A DNA stretch of 64,000 nt from Seriola aureovittata (taxonomy: Eukaryota > Chordata > Actinopteri > Carangiformes > Carangidae): positions 13,519,856 to 13,583,855 of the forward strand of contig NC_079368.1 in assembly GCF_021018895.1 (NCBI RefSeq), written 5' to 3'. Below the pieces are notes generated by a model that made no database searches, had not been told where the DNA came from, and saw nothing but the letters and a program-made list of their open reading frames with translations. This document shows positions 48,801 through 63,800 of this stretch, piece after piece (within the stretch, counting starts at the first letter, position 1; each line of letters opens with the position of its first letter). A program made the position numbers and the translations under genes.

Positions 48801-51800
48801 TAACCTCTGATTGTATTTACGTTTGGCTTTCCACATCTTCACCAAGGACTGGATCTAAAAACATCAAGTGTTTTATGTCAGGTCTTTGATTTCAAAGCAA
48901 CAGTATTACTGTTATGTACATGCAAATTAATTTATTGTGTGTCAACAGCTCCCAGCTACAACAATTCTTTCAATTTGTCGCTGATGATTTTCAGAGACAT
49001 TTACAAGAAAGAAAGGGGCACATAGCTTTACACTTGTCTATTCACTCAGTAAGTGATTCATTTTTTTTTTTTATAGATTTATTACCTTGACAACAGAAGA
49101 AACATTTTTCTGAAGCAAATTCATTCTGTCTTTGTACATTTTCCTTTGTTTGTGACCCTTCCAGCAAGCCTGCAGGGGAAAAACATTATCAAAAATATAC
49201 ATGGAAGCATACTGAAAGTTGTGTGTTTTACATCAGTTATACAAATGATGTAAACATCAAAATGCATAGTCAGTATACTGTTTGTAAAGTCAAGACATTA
49301 GTCATTATTCACAGGTTCACAGTGGAGCCACACACTACCTGCAATTTGACAACATGTGGTTCTTGTTGGCGTAAATACTCCATTCTTTGGGCGTGCTTTT
49401 TCCTGACCAGGTAACCTCTGATCCTCGCCTGCAGCTGGGTCACGAGGGATTCATTGGCCATCCATAGCTGTTCCCGGTTATATTCTGCAGTCACGCAGCT
49501 GACAACAGTCTGAGGGGAAAAGGCATGTTTCTGGGTTTTAAATCAGTCCCATCATGGGAATGTACTGTGACACTAAAAACATGTTTTCACTTTGTCATTA
49601 AGTTTTACTGAGGGTAGATTTGAGGGTAAAAATGGCAATTTCATCCATTTAAAATGAAATCTACATGCAAAAGTAAAAGGGCTCTGAATACTTTCTGAGT
49701 CAGCATTAAGTTGCAAAGCAGGGAGTACCTGGATTTCCTCTTTACTGAGCTGGCCACCATTGTGTTCAAATTCTTCAGGCTCCTCCCAGGTGCCCTGTCC
49801 AGTCTTCAGGTTATAGTAGTAGTCATATCTGTCCTTGGTGCAATGTTTTACCCACACACTATCTGGGTTGCCTGGAGCAAAGAAAAAAGCGCTTCTTTAG
49901 ACACTGAACTTTTTATTGACCACCAACTCTGAACCACTTAAGTGTCAGACTCTTAAACACAGAGCATCCTTTCTGGTGATACTTGTAAATCCAGTTACCT
50001 TCAGTAGCACCGTCACTTTGTCTCTGCACCAGTTCAGCCTGGTATGTGTCAGCACATTCAGGCAGCACCGCTCTCAGTCCTGCACTGGGAGCCTGCAAAG
50101 ACTTCAGTGTATTCTGGGAGTCGCCCTCGGCCACCTTCCTGTTAATATCAGCTACTGCTCCAGCCACTGGTCAAGTAAACAAGATTGAACCAAAGAAGCA
50201 GTCACGTTGTGCTGAGTCAAACATGAAAACAACACAGTAAATGCACAGTAGAAAATATCGAATAAGCAAGTAATGTGGCTATTAAAAAATAATGCCAATG
50301 GCATAATGGCAGTGTGTATGTAAGTGAAAGTGCATGGTCTCAATTCCAGCGACATTTTGTGTCCTCATTTCAATGTCAAATTCCCATAAACTAGTAAAAG
50401 GCGGAACTGCCAGATAACAGAGCTGTTCAGAGAGAAAACATCTGCAGGAACAGAACGTTATTCTGTACATTTGCCTCAGTAACACAACAAAGCCTGCCAT
50501 GATACTCATATAAATAATGTCAGATTATGTATTATATGATCACAAAACACTGTACCATGATTCATGCCAATACTGAAACAAGCTCTAAGTATTAATTTAG
50601 AACAGTAATGAACCCGTTAAGTCAGAGTTGTGTGGTGATCCGAAAATAATGCACAACCTGGACAATCAGAATATTGTATTATATGTGCTTATAATTGAGA
50701 GGAATTAACTGGGCCTGAATCAACTATTGTTTAAAGTGGTGAAGATATGGATGAGTGAATTTCAACTCTGGGTACATACATGTGAGAGCCTCCTCTTCAT
50801 CCTGGTTGGCTGAGAGTATGGCCTCTTGGATTTGGTCCAGCCACAGTACCGCAGACTCATCTCCAGAGCTCTGCAGTCAGAGAAAAAGTACAGGGTCATT
50901 TCTCTTATTTTTAGGAGAGAAAAACAAAACCATACTTTAGACGCACGAGGCATTGTTCACGTGTAGCTGCACAATACTAACTTGATATCAGATTAGAAGT
51001 CTTTTGAAGAAATTTTAGTCAAGACATTCAACGTCAAGGTTAGAAATTTCAAAAGTCATCAAGTTAGGATTGTAGATTTTTGCATATGCCGTGTTTAGTT
51101 CTATAGCAACAGCACTTCATTGCAACACTGATTACCAACACTACACAAGCTGGTGCTATTAGAGCAACAGCAAATAATAGGCAGTACCATTTCCCCTGTG
51201 TCCAGAGGTAAGATCTAAGGAAAAGGAAAAAATATAGTGAATAATGATTAACAATACTTACACTATAAACACACACCATATCCTCAACTCCACTCAATCA
51301 ACCACTTTGTACTAAAAATCAGACCCTAACATTGTAACATCACAAAAAGCACAATGAATGTTTATTCAGCCTAATTTTGTATTTGTTCTTAGACTAACTT
51401 TAGAAAATTCTGCTGGGGATTGAGGCCACGGGGCCAACAGGACGGAAGTTATCATTAAAACACTGAGCTGACTGACTTTATTTATATCTGTATCTGACTG
51501 ATAATTTCCCAGCCAACTGTTCATGTTTTGAGAGAAGATCAGCCTTGCTCCTCCAACAATGCAATGGCAAAAAAAATGTGGCTGCAAAAGAAGCATTTTC
51601 CTTATAGTTGTTAATTATATAAGTGCATTTCTTCATTTGTGACACCACTTCAGTGTAAAGTTTATGTGACAAACCAGAGAGACATTAATGCACAACACGG
51701 TATAATGTATGATGCAATAGTATAGTATAGTGTAGTAGCATACATTTTCATGCAAATACAGAAGCTTACAATATCCAAAAAAACCTATCAGAGTGATTCC

Positions 51801-54800
51801 TCAATTCCATACCATAAAATTACTTATTGTAACAGTAATCAGTATAATTTGTTGAGCTGTTTATGAACCACTGAGCAGTGTCCTCCCACCCCAGTGAGTC
51901 AGTGGGCAGTCACTGGCAGGCAGAGAGACGATTCAGTTTTCAAGCCTGAACAGGAAAGCACCGTACAAACAGAGAAGCATTCAACACACAATAGCGGGAC
52001 AGCTGAGGCTGAGAGCACACCATTATATCAGTTCTACTGTTGCGCTGTAGACATGCTAAACGGCAAATTTCACTGGTGGAAAACTCCTGTATTAAATGAA
52101 AAGAAGCAACACCGAGAGAGGTGAAGACAAGAAACCTTTGAAGACTCTGGGCCACAGACTGAAGAGTGATATGGCAGAACTTCTGCCAGGATTACTCATT
52201 TGTCTGATGGCAGTGCAGACCATTCAGCATGATGGTAAGTTCATTACCAATACTTTGAAAAACAAGTTATACAAAAGGATAACTGGATTTGTCTTTTTAG
52301 GCCAGGGTCCAAAATGAGATATTTGCACTTGTGCTTTTTTGAAACACTTAGTCATTTTGGTAACACCAACTGCTTAAGGACTCATTTTCCAGATCAAAGT
52401 TCCAAAATATTTGTAAGTTATAAAATATTGAAATAAATATGTACTAATGTATATTTTTATTATTGAAATGTCTGTTTCCATTGCAAAAAATAAATTTAAC
52501 TTCAAAGTATTTACTAAAACACTAGATGACAACAGGCAGCATGACTAACTACATTTTATGTTTTACTGTAGTTTGAAATGTACTTTAAAAATAAATAAAT
52601 ACATAAATAAAGTTGTCTTAAAGCCATGAACATTGTTTTTTCCTACCCATTTATAGGAAATGGAACCAGGACCAAAACCAGTATTTCAACTGGTGCAATA
52701 CCAAAAACCTTCAAGGGGAGGATGTACAGACTTAATCACACAAACCATCTGCCAGCTCTCCATCCCAGCACAAAGCCTTGGCTCTATGTGAACCCAGAGG
52801 ACCCAGTGACAGCCTATACCACAGGGATCCTCAGTACCTCGGTCATACCTTCATCATACATTCTGGCCATGCTTGTGGGTATCCCCTCCAATGCCTACAT
52901 TCTGGGCTTCCTCAGAGTCAGACTCAGAGCAAAGTCCATGTCCACAGTGGTTCTTTACCTGAACCTGGCCTTGTCCGACCTGCTGCTCCTGCTTTCGCTG
53001 GCGCTGCGTGTTCACTATCACTTCAACGGAAACAACTGGATGTTTGGGGAAATCTCTTGCCGGCTTATCACAGCCTTGTTTTACAGCAATGTTTACTGTG
53101 CAGCTCAAACAATAGCATGCATCAGTCTGAAGCGCTACCTGGCTGTGGTCAGACCATTTTTGTACAGAAGGCTGACTAAAACTACGCTGGCAGTGGGGAC
53201 ATGCTTGGTTGTATGGTTCCTGTTTGGGGCTGCTATTGTGCCTGAGCTCCTCGTTAGGCAGAGCTACCAGGTTACCCAGCTGGGGGTCACCACCTGCCAT
53301 GATGTACTTCCCCTAGAAGAAAAATCCCATTCCCCGTTGGTGCTATACAGGCTGATGCTGGTTTGTCTGGGCTTCATAGTACCCTTCCTGATTTGTATCT
53401 ATACCCATGTGGTAGTGGTATACCACTTAAGGCAATCTGGTTGTGATTGGAGACCTTTTATCAGGGTCAGCACTCTGGTCTTTGTCATCTTTGTGGTGTG
53501 TTTCTTGCCTAGTGGCATCCTGCATATCGCCCACTACATCCGTCTGTTTTCCAGCGGGGACGACAGACTGTATGGATACTACAGAGTAGCGGTGTGTCTC
53601 TGCTGCTTCCACAGCTGTCTGGATCCCTTCCTGTGTTTGCTTGTTTCCAAGACGGCAACCTCAGAGCTACAATTCATTTCCCTCCGTGAGAAACCTCAGA
53701 GACCTGCAGTTATGGCATGAGACTGGATGACTGTGTACAGAAAATAAACATGTCCCTGCTGGACCATTGTTGGGGCACAGCGGGGAAGCACAAGGAGCAA
53801 GGATGTGAGAGTTAAGACTTTGTATAGTACCAGAAAAGGAAAAAAATTAACTATACAAGCATAACAATGTAAGAATGGTAACTTGGTGGCACAGTGTCAC
53901 AGTATGTTGACAACTATAATCAATCCTCTATCTTGCTTTGTCAGGAGGATATTAAAATACATAAATAGACAATATTAATATGGATATTTACTCTTGTTCT
54001 TCCAATTTTTCATTACATGTAAAATATGTACATTAAAGTTCTAAATCAACAATGAAGCAACTCAGTTTCATAAAAATGTAGTAATATATAATAATACAGT
54101 CAAGGCAGTGATGAGAGGCTGCTGGGTATCTCCAATAAAACTATTAAGTATCAGAAAGTTATAGTATGTGGTTACATCATTGGTTTATTCAACCATTTTT
54201 GCATATTTTGCACTCTGAGGATGTGGGAGATGCAAGCACATTTCTCTACTCAAATCCTAAATAAATTAAACAAAACCAGCATCACATTACCTGGCAAAGA
54301 AGTTGCTTGGTATATTGTAGGACATCATGGTAGTGTTTGGCTGTAGCTGGGTTCACACCAGTCAACTTGGCTGTAGGGAGGAGCAGGGCAGCAAGTGTCT
54401 GGTGATGATCACGTGAGTTAAGTGCCTCATTGATCTCAGCGATGGCTATGATGCCTGGAGGCAGAGGACAAGACACATTTGAAACTTGATCAGTCACTGT
54501 GTTTAATTCATTGTGTGATTACAAAAATTGCCAGGCTGCACCTAAAATAATACTTTTCCAAGGATTCAAACTGCTGGCCAGTTTATTTGCTGCCCAGCAC
54601 AAACTTACGTTCGTGCTCTTCATGGACCTGAACGTTGACTGCGTCGATGCACTTCTGAACATCATTCCAGGTGAGAAACTCTTGGCCATTGGCAAGGGTC
54701 TCAGCTCGCTGTTTGATGAGTGTGTCAGCATACCTGACGGGGAGTGCCATGGAGAATGTCAAAACGGTTTCCTGACATCAAATGAGTCACTACTCAGTAG

Positions 54801-57800
54801 CCCACCCTGGTGTTAATAGGTAACAGTTGAGAGAGACTTGAAGTGGATTGACCTACAACCTAAAGAGATTCTTCCTAAAAATAAATCTTTTAATCAAATT
54901 TGTTTCTCTTAAAAACATATCTGCATAATTTAACAACAACAAAACAAAATAGTAAATCAGAAAACAGAACAGGGTCACTACCAGCATTAACAAATATGAC
55001 AGCAGGGCAATTAGGAGGCTACGGTTAACTAGAGAACAGCTTCACGCTGGAGATGGTAAAGTCTTGCTCAAGGACATTTCAGTCAGACAAATGTTTGCAG
55101 AAGAGAACCTTGAACCTGCAGTCACAAACCTGCTACCAAATGGTACACATACAACTGGTGTTCCTAGTACCTGTTTGACACTGATACCTTTTGCCCATCA
55201 GTAGTCCACAGCTATCTGTCCTGCAGTGAACTTACCTGTTGAGGTTGTCTTGGTCCATATTGGTGAAGCCAAGCGGAGAATCTGTTAGTTGCTCAATCAC
55301 AGCCTGGGGGTCTTTGGTGTCCAGCACCTCGTTCAGCACTGCTACAGCTGACAGCATCTCCACAGCTACACTCAGCTCCTCGTGGCTCAGGCCAGACTAA
55401 TAAACATAAAGGTCTGGATCACAAGCATGAATTGACATTTAACTGCAATATACTTTCCCATTTGTGGTCTCAGTCTTTTGGGCCCGCACTGTATATCTAG
55501 CACAGACACATATCTGTCCGAGCATGTGTCAAAATTTTAAACATGATGTCTCACCCGCCCGCCTTGTAGCTGCAAACTGAAAAGTTCGGCCTGATAGAGG
55601 TTGGCAGCAGTTTGGTAGACAATTGGCAGTTGTGCCTCAGGGTTCATCAGCTGCTCTGCCGTCTCAACTGCATTGCCAAGGCGAATGGCAGTATTGATCG
55701 CAGCAACTGCGTCCAGTTCTGGTCAAGAAAATTTTCAGTCAGTCAGTCACAGATGTTTTTCAGTAACCTGAATTCAATTTTCCAAAGGTATCTCAGTATG
55801 AAAATTATGCTATTAAACTTGAAATACAATTATACACTGAAAAGAAAATTTTGTGAGTGTTGAAAAACTAGCTTGTGAATACAAATATTATTTTCAACTG
55901 ACCAGTAATCACTGATAATACACATCCATGGTAAGTAACAAAAGGTGCTTACTTCGTTTCTCAGCCTCGGCAAAGTCATTGCAAGAGCTGACAACTCGCT
56001 GAATCTCCTCTTTGTCCACCATCACAGCTCTCCCTCCATCCTGCAGCACAAAGATTAGAGTACACTATGGAGATACCACTAAGGTCTCATGGTTATGCAG
56101 TTTGTTTTAATGCAGGGCCATGGAGGACAAAGTGTCGGGGGGTGTCCATTCGAACTGAAGTTACAGTGGCTGAGTAGTTTTTTATTCTCTGAAGGTGTGA
56201 TTATACTTCTTTATAACATTGTGTGTTCACTGCCTGAGTAATGAAACAGCATAGCAGCAGCTAGAGTCCTAAATCAACATTTACACTAAATCTCCTCAGC
56301 CAAAGAACTGCTGTGCACCCAAGTGGAGTTTCTGTTAGATGGAAAACTGAAAAATTCATTTTAGAAACGATGCTGTAAGCATTTCTATGTTTCCATAGAA
56401 ATGTGCCTGATTTGTTTCTGTGGCTTGTAAGTATCAGTCATTCTCAACTGTGGCCCAGAGGAACCCTAAGAACTATTTTTTTTTTTTTTTTTTTATTCTC
56501 CCTATCTAATAAGGGCTTATATACTACATGTCTCTAACAACTGCAAATAAATGCAATTAACTGACAGCTTGAAAAGAAAACAGAGGTGGTCTGGGTCCTG
56601 AGGGCCTGAGTTGGCAACAACTGAGCAATCAAGCTCTGAGTCAGTATACCTTGGATTTATGTTGGCAGTAGGTGGTAAAATGTTCCAGGTACCAGTGGCA
56701 GTTTGACTCCTGAACACCCAGCAGGGCCAGCGCTTCAAGCCTAAGTGCTGCCAACAGAGCAGCCTCGTCCTGGGCCGACACTGCTTCATTCACCTGCCTT
56801 ACTGCTGCCTGGACTGGAGACAGTGAAAGACAGACGTCACTGAGGGATAATGTACTTTCTTTTCAATATCTTTCTGAGCAAGAAAAAAAGCACAGAAAAA
56901 AATAATTTATTGTAATTTCTCATTTTTTGGACTGCACATTCACTATTCTATATTCAGAGTTGACAAATGTCCTGTGTTCATATGCACCCACACTCTACAC
57001 TGATTTTTTTTTCTTGTAAAAAGGCATGCCTTCATGACACTGGACAGTTTTATGAGGAAAGCATGTAAGGGTTGTGGGAGGGAAAGTCCTTACTGTTGAC
57101 TAAGTCAATGCAACCCTGGATCTCCTGCTGTGTCAGTAGCTCCTCATAAACATCTCTTTCTTCAGTAGCAATCGAGGAACGCTAAGAGACAGACAAAGAA
57201 AAATAAATGCATTTATTAGATATTTGTTTCATATGGCATATTTAATTTGTACTTGGTGACATCAATTTCAATTTCCCCATTTATACTAATGAGGTTGCAT
57301 ATTTTACATATCACATTTTAGGTATTCGGTGTAAATGAACAACTCCTGTTTTGACAGTGTTAAGAGAATGGGAGGCGAGATGCCGGAGGGAGTGGAGGGT
57401 TAGCGTTTGGTAAAGCAAAGCTGACACTGCAGTCACTGGAATGTGCTGGCAAGGCAAGTGGAGTGAGTCAGTGCAGGCAACCCCTTTCAGAGCTCAGTCC
57501 TCTTCAGTTAATGTAGTTGTCAGTACACTGTAGTAAACGTCTACATTTTTTGCATTCCTTACATTTGGTTAGAAGATTATTCATGATGAGTCTCATCATT
57601 TACATTCTTCTATTTTGCACTTTCAGTTCAGTGCTACAACTTTCACAGCAACACTGAAGGTTCAGCATCTGCTGGTGGTCAACATACACCCAGGTCAACA
57701 TACACCCTTAGACCACGCTTTGCAACCCTACTCCCAAAACTGTGCTGAATACAGATGTGACATATCATACAGTAGGTTTAATGGAATGGTGTTTTTATTG

Positions 57801-60800
57801 GTGATGCCAGTTTAATTTCATGGCACCAGACCAAAAGACAAGTGAAATAGAGTGTCAGCAATGTGTATGACATGAATATAGACAGTGAAAGTCACACAGA
57901 AGCTAATCAAGCCTGCTATCTAAGAAAAGCCGGTACTAATTTCATTACTTATAATTATAGAGATAAAATGACACTGAAACATTAGAGGTCACTAAGGTGT
58001 TTGTTCAGCCACTCACCCTCCCCGAGGACTGATCCTGCTTACGAGCCTTAGCCTTGCTCAGTGTGTCCTGATAGTCTTGGGCCAGATCTTCCTGGATGTT
58101 CCTCAGCATTGCGTTAAGATTGTTCAGGGCTCCCATCGTCACAGATGCCTGACCTCTGTCAACCGCCTCATTGATGGCAATCACAGCCGCATGCACTAAA
58201 GACAAGAGTGTATGAACACTTCAGTGTTGGCCAAAAATACATAAGGAAACAATACAAAATTAGTCAACTATGTCAGATGCTTTCTCTTCATCTTCTGAGG
58301 TTTCTGTCAAAACATCAATAGAAAAGGTCAATTAAAAGGTCAGAGGACTTACAGGCAGCCTCATCCACTGAGAGCTCATTGGCCAGGATACCTCCAATCT
58401 TACTGAAAGCCGGCATCTGAATGCCATACTTCTCCAACTCACTCCTCATGTTACTGATCTCTTCCTCTGGAAATGAGATGTATAGCATTGGCAGGGAAAA
58501 TCAAACATAAAAGATACTACATGCAATACAAGTTACAAGTTACATGCAATAAGTTTTTCTCTCAGTTGCTTTGGCACAATCTGTAACATTTTCTGTTGCT
58601 TTCATTCAGAAGTCAAATTACTTAGTACAAATATCTTCAAATGATCCAATCACGCATTGTGTTAGCTTCTCTGGACAAAATGGATGAAGCCGTTTTTCTA
58701 ATGATGTGTATAACCCTCAGATGTGTTCATCGACATGCTTGTGCGTAAATTCAAACTCAGAATATTTGAGCCTGCTGTCAAAGCCTTTCAAACATAGATG
58801 TTTCATAGTAATCTGGTATTGTCATAAAAAGAGTTGGTAACAGATTGTAGATGGTGAAACCACAAGGGTGAGTGACTGAGTTTTATGTAGCTACCACAGA
58901 GGTCAGACATGAAACAGGCAGACATCATAGAAGCACAACAGACCTCTCATACACAGGGAAGAATGTAAATATCCATGTGATGTTCTTGGTCAGAGGGGGA
59001 GTCAACACAGAGGGAGGACAGAAGCTCCATGCTTGCAGTAAGAACATCATGGCAGAGACATGTAGAGGAGGGATACACAGTGTACCATGTGTATTGTAAA
59101 GGCAACTATTTGATAAAATAATGTGACCAGACACAAAAGTGGTTGGACTGCCAACACTTTTTTCTATTTTTCTGGTACAAATTACTGTTAAATATGTTCC
59201 TTTACTTATTGTGAATAAAGGAACATACCAGTTGAGTCTGAGTCTGAGTACGCTGTTGAAAGTGGTGTTTTTATAACATGAGTTTATTCAGTTGTAGAGG
59301 ATATTTGAATGAGACGTATAAAAACAACTTTATTGTCTTCTCATACTGACATAGTTGCTTTCCCATTTACACACAAAGGGACATTTCATTTTGGTAGCAA
59401 TGATGAACTTGTTTTCAAAGTTATTTACTGTTTACGCAGGTTAACCGTTTTGAGTGATTGATAGACTTCTAACCAACGAAGGGTTGTGCTCCAGAGTAGT
59501 AGTAGTATTGCAGACTGCTCTCATTGTTTTGAGAAATACAACAGTGTTTTAGAAAATGTGCATAAGCAATTGAGAAAAATGTAACTTACAGTACAGCACT
59601 GAGATTTTTCCTAAAGTTAATTGTAAGTTAAAAATGATGCCCTGAGGTTTATTCAGCACAATCCATTGTCAACATGTTTGAATGTGGGTAGGTTTGTGTG
59701 TCCTGTTCAGTATTATTTGAATGGTCACAGGGAATATTTTGATTAACATGAAATGTTTGATCATCCAAACATCTAAATTACTGACAGGTAATTTCAACAA
59801 ATGCCCATAAAACTTAACATGCTTGAGAGTGCATGATATAATTCGTTTCTGTTTTTCAATTAAATCCCAACAAGACTCAAAATTGCCTTCCACACCAAGA
59901 GGATTCTCATTAAGTGAACACATGCGCATGTCAGGATTTCAAAAAGCCCTACGGCAACATGTATTCTGCATTATAAAAGCATCAATAACATCATTGCTTC
60001 TTCTGCTGTTTTATAACTTTTGTGCTCCAGTTATACTTATATAATGATTTCAACAGGTGTTACCTGTAAAGGCCACTTTTCCCAGCAGGTCCTGAATCTG
60101 TGGTGCAATGCCCAGTTTATACAAGTACAAGCTGAAATAAAACATATGGGGATAAGGTTTATACAAATAAAAAGGAAGCAGTAAAAAGCTTGAAACATTC
60201 TGCAGCTCAACAGTCTGATATCATGAAACTGAAACTCTAGATTTGTTTTTTTCCCCTCCAGATTGTGAGTGTTCCTGATGGCTACCCCCCCTGTAGTGTC
60301 ACATTTATACCACAGGGGGGAAGTGTTGACCCAGATTAGAATGAGTGGCCAGCAAACAGCAGGCTCAGTCCACCACTGAACAACAAATTCAACAAGCAGG
60401 TGGCTGGAAACTTCATCAAACTTTCATCTTCCCGCAGGTACCTGATAAGTGGTAATGAATTATAGATATTTAAGGCAGGTCTGGCATCAGCACTGCTCTC
60501 AAAGGAGCAGTTACCAAAGCTGGTTATCCTACCCTTTGGTCACAGTGTGTGTGTAAACATGAAATGCACTCTGTCCTTGGAACACAGGGGGCTTTATACA
60601 GCTATCTAAACTCTGCTTATACAAAGGGTAATGTTTTAACATGCAGGCAGCTGATTCAGTCTGAGATACAAACACAATAACAGCTGACTGGGGTTAATGA
60701 AGGTGGCCCATTACAAGCCACAGGGGTTACAGACAATCAGCTGACTAGCTTGGAGCAACTAGCTCTCTACAGACTCTGGACCCCCCTTGTTTTACATGTT

Positions 60801-63800
60801 TTCCTCTTAATTCTAAACAACAAATTAAGCCCTATGTCTCGACCTCATGCCAGAAGTGTTTTAAAATGCACTCGTAAGCTACAGTCTTTCCCTATTATTT
60901 TGTGTTCCCTTTCAATTTTCCAAACACACCGAGTGTGACGGAGCATCTGCCGATTTGCCTCCATGTCTGCATGTGTTTGTACCCAGGGAAGCAGAGTATT
61001 CACTAGGTCTTGCGGGACTTAAGCTGGATTCGCAGGAAGGAAGAGCACGTGTGTGCATAAGGAGGGAAGGAAACCAATTCTCCCAGGACCTGAACAAAAC
61101 CCTACATCAGAGAAAACAATCCAAGTAGCTCACACAACCACTCCCTAAATCTGTGTTTGGCTCACTGGACGGGTCAGATAGATAAAACTGACTCTTGCAC
61201 CAATGACCTAAAGTTAAACTGTTCAAGCCACCCATGTTATAATAAGACCACCAGCTCTATTAAAAAAAAACACTAAACCAGAAACTGTGACAAAAAATCT
61301 ACACCTAGCACTGAGACAGTAAGTAAAGAGTTGAACAATGAAACCCCACATTTGATTTGCCAGAAAGCCCTTGGTGACATGCTGTAAAGAGGTTTATATA
61401 CGCAGTGTGCTTGGAGCTGTTATGCTCTTCAAAGTGTCAAAACAAACTCAAATGAGAAACACTGAAAAATCTGAATGTAATTCCTACTTTGCCAATAATT
61501 GTTTGAGCAAACAGGCACTTGAGGTCCTGAAAGCATGAGCACTTGCAGAACATTGCATGAATAGCTGCCTATAGCTAAATGCACAGTGCTGTACAACATA
61601 ACCTTGACCTTTTTAACACAAATCATAACGGATCTGTATTTTTCCTCACTGCCTTACATAAGTAGGAATAACATTTTCCAGTTCCTGTTTCATATCACTT
61701 ACTAAGCACTGGTTCTCCTCTTGACATATAAATTAAAGGTTGAACTTAAATGGACACATAAAGAGGCCATGCATTAACCCCAGAGAGTAATAAAATATCT
61801 TGGTGTAGGCAGTTTCATACATTTGTCATTCTACATATGAGCTGTCCTCAAATGATGTGACTTAAATACTCTCTGCTCTGCGCATGCAAAATAACCACTA
61901 CATGCCAAAGTCAAGCGTCAAAGCGTTTGACACTGTCTGCCATAACTGTTGAGTGAAAGGAAATGAATCTAAATTTGACAGTGTGTAACCTGTCAGTGAC
62001 AGGAGTATGAGCAGACTACTGCTGCACACATGAATAAGTCAACATTTACAGACAAATGCAATGCCTGCTGAATGTAATCCGCCTAACAGCTCATGATTTT
62101 ATTCTAGCTACCAGACACCAGCCCTTGGTCCTAAGGTCATCTATAACAATAGCAGTTTAGTCTACTGGCTTTCAGTCCTTTCAGTCCAAGCAAAGTCACA
62201 CTCAATAGTCAGGTGTGGCACCTTCGGGGACAAGCAACTGGTTACCCTGCCGTTGCGCAAACAAAGGATTTTAGAGATGGGTGGCCAATTTTGCTGTCAG
62301 AGGAGAGAAATGCATGAAGACAGTAAAGTGAAAAATCACCATGTTTCTGGAATCCTTTTAGCCTTACCTCAGTGCGTGTATGCAGTACACCACCTTGGGC
62401 ATGTTTTTGCGATCATACACATCTGTCGTTTCAGGATAGAATATCTGAAAGTAGAAACCACAGGAGTTATTAGTCACTCTTCTTCTATTAGTGTCTTGAC
62501 ACTCTTTATTCTGCTGCAACTGAACAGGATCCAGCAGTAATGCAATAAATACTAACAAGCTCATAATTGTATGTATAAATGTCAATACAAGAGATGAATC
62601 AACACCAATCTCTAACATTGTTTTCTAAAAGACTGAGGGTTACAAACTACACCATGCTTTATTGGACTGGCTTATATTTTACAGGTTTAATGTTTATGCT
62701 GGTGCTCTCCCCCTTTTATCACTACTCATGATACATATTCAGTTGTCCTAGTTTTTTTTCCCATACAGATCTCTCACAGATATTTACTTAATGTCTAAAA
62801 CTTTGGCTAACCTTTACTTACAAATATATGACATCTTACATATATTCAGTTTAATGTTATCTCATACCTCACATGGTTTTGCTCAAAAACAGAGAATGAT
62901 GCAACACAAAAAGCCTATGTGATTGTCATTGGATTGATTCAGCCTAAAGATAGCGTTGAAATTCGTTCTACAACTCTCGGAGGACAGATGACACCCTGTC
63001 CTAGTTTTGGAGCCTTCTCGATAGATGGATTCTGCTTTTTCTTAGTTGTAGCTACAAATTCTGAGTTCTTAGATAGTTTCTAATATGAGTATGTACGAAG
63101 CCCATGTACACACCAAAAAGCAAGTGCCTCCCAATCCCATAGGTTATGGTGCAAAGCATCACTTAAAGGGAATCTCAGTGGATGATATGTGTATCTTTCA
63201 TATGATGTACATGGGTTTGTAAGACTGCTAATACACCGCTGAAGTGGTGAAACAACAGAAATGAATACATCATCTTACATAAAGCTTTACATACCAAAAG
63301 AAAAAAAACTTTGTCCAAAGCTTGACAAATAAAATCTGCAGAAAATAAACAACCTCAAACTAACAAGTCTTAGTAAGTGTCCATTTCTAAAAACAAGTCA
63401 AGTCTTTTGTAATCGTGAATGATTAATTAGTACTGCTGACATCACATGCTGCTGTGTTGATGAGAGCATTATTCCATGGTAAGTCCTGTCCTTGTATTTC
63501 AGATTGTTCGAGTTCAACGTATGGGTTGCGCCATCTTCAACCGTGTGTTACAGGGATGCAGACAGGATATTTTTTTAACTTAGCAAACCGCCGCACAAAA
63601 TATCAACTGTTTATGACTTCATCTGCAAATGGGATACTGCCTGTAACAAAAGCTGCCATCTCTTAAAGGTGTGATGACTTTAAAAGCAGGCTCAAATGGG
63701 TCTGTACACTGTACATTTTTGTACGCATGTTTGTTAAACAGGGAGTGCGTGTTTCATAGATGGCTGTGTAAGCCCCTTACCTTGGGGAGGCCCACTGACT

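Larger units (their letters stand above)
50871..54290. other. iqgap2 intron that hosts f2rl2
   Basis: The longest iqgap2 intron in the window, in phase 0 between LLCQ and SSGDESAV. Besides f2rl2 on the opposite strand it contains a possible unrelated - strand exon (51064-51214). Confidence 0.85.

Noticed and set aside
52778..53300. Overlapping frames of 133 and 148 codons within f2rl2
   Set aside because: They are other-frame shadows of the receptor exon, which has a continuous seven-membrane frame.
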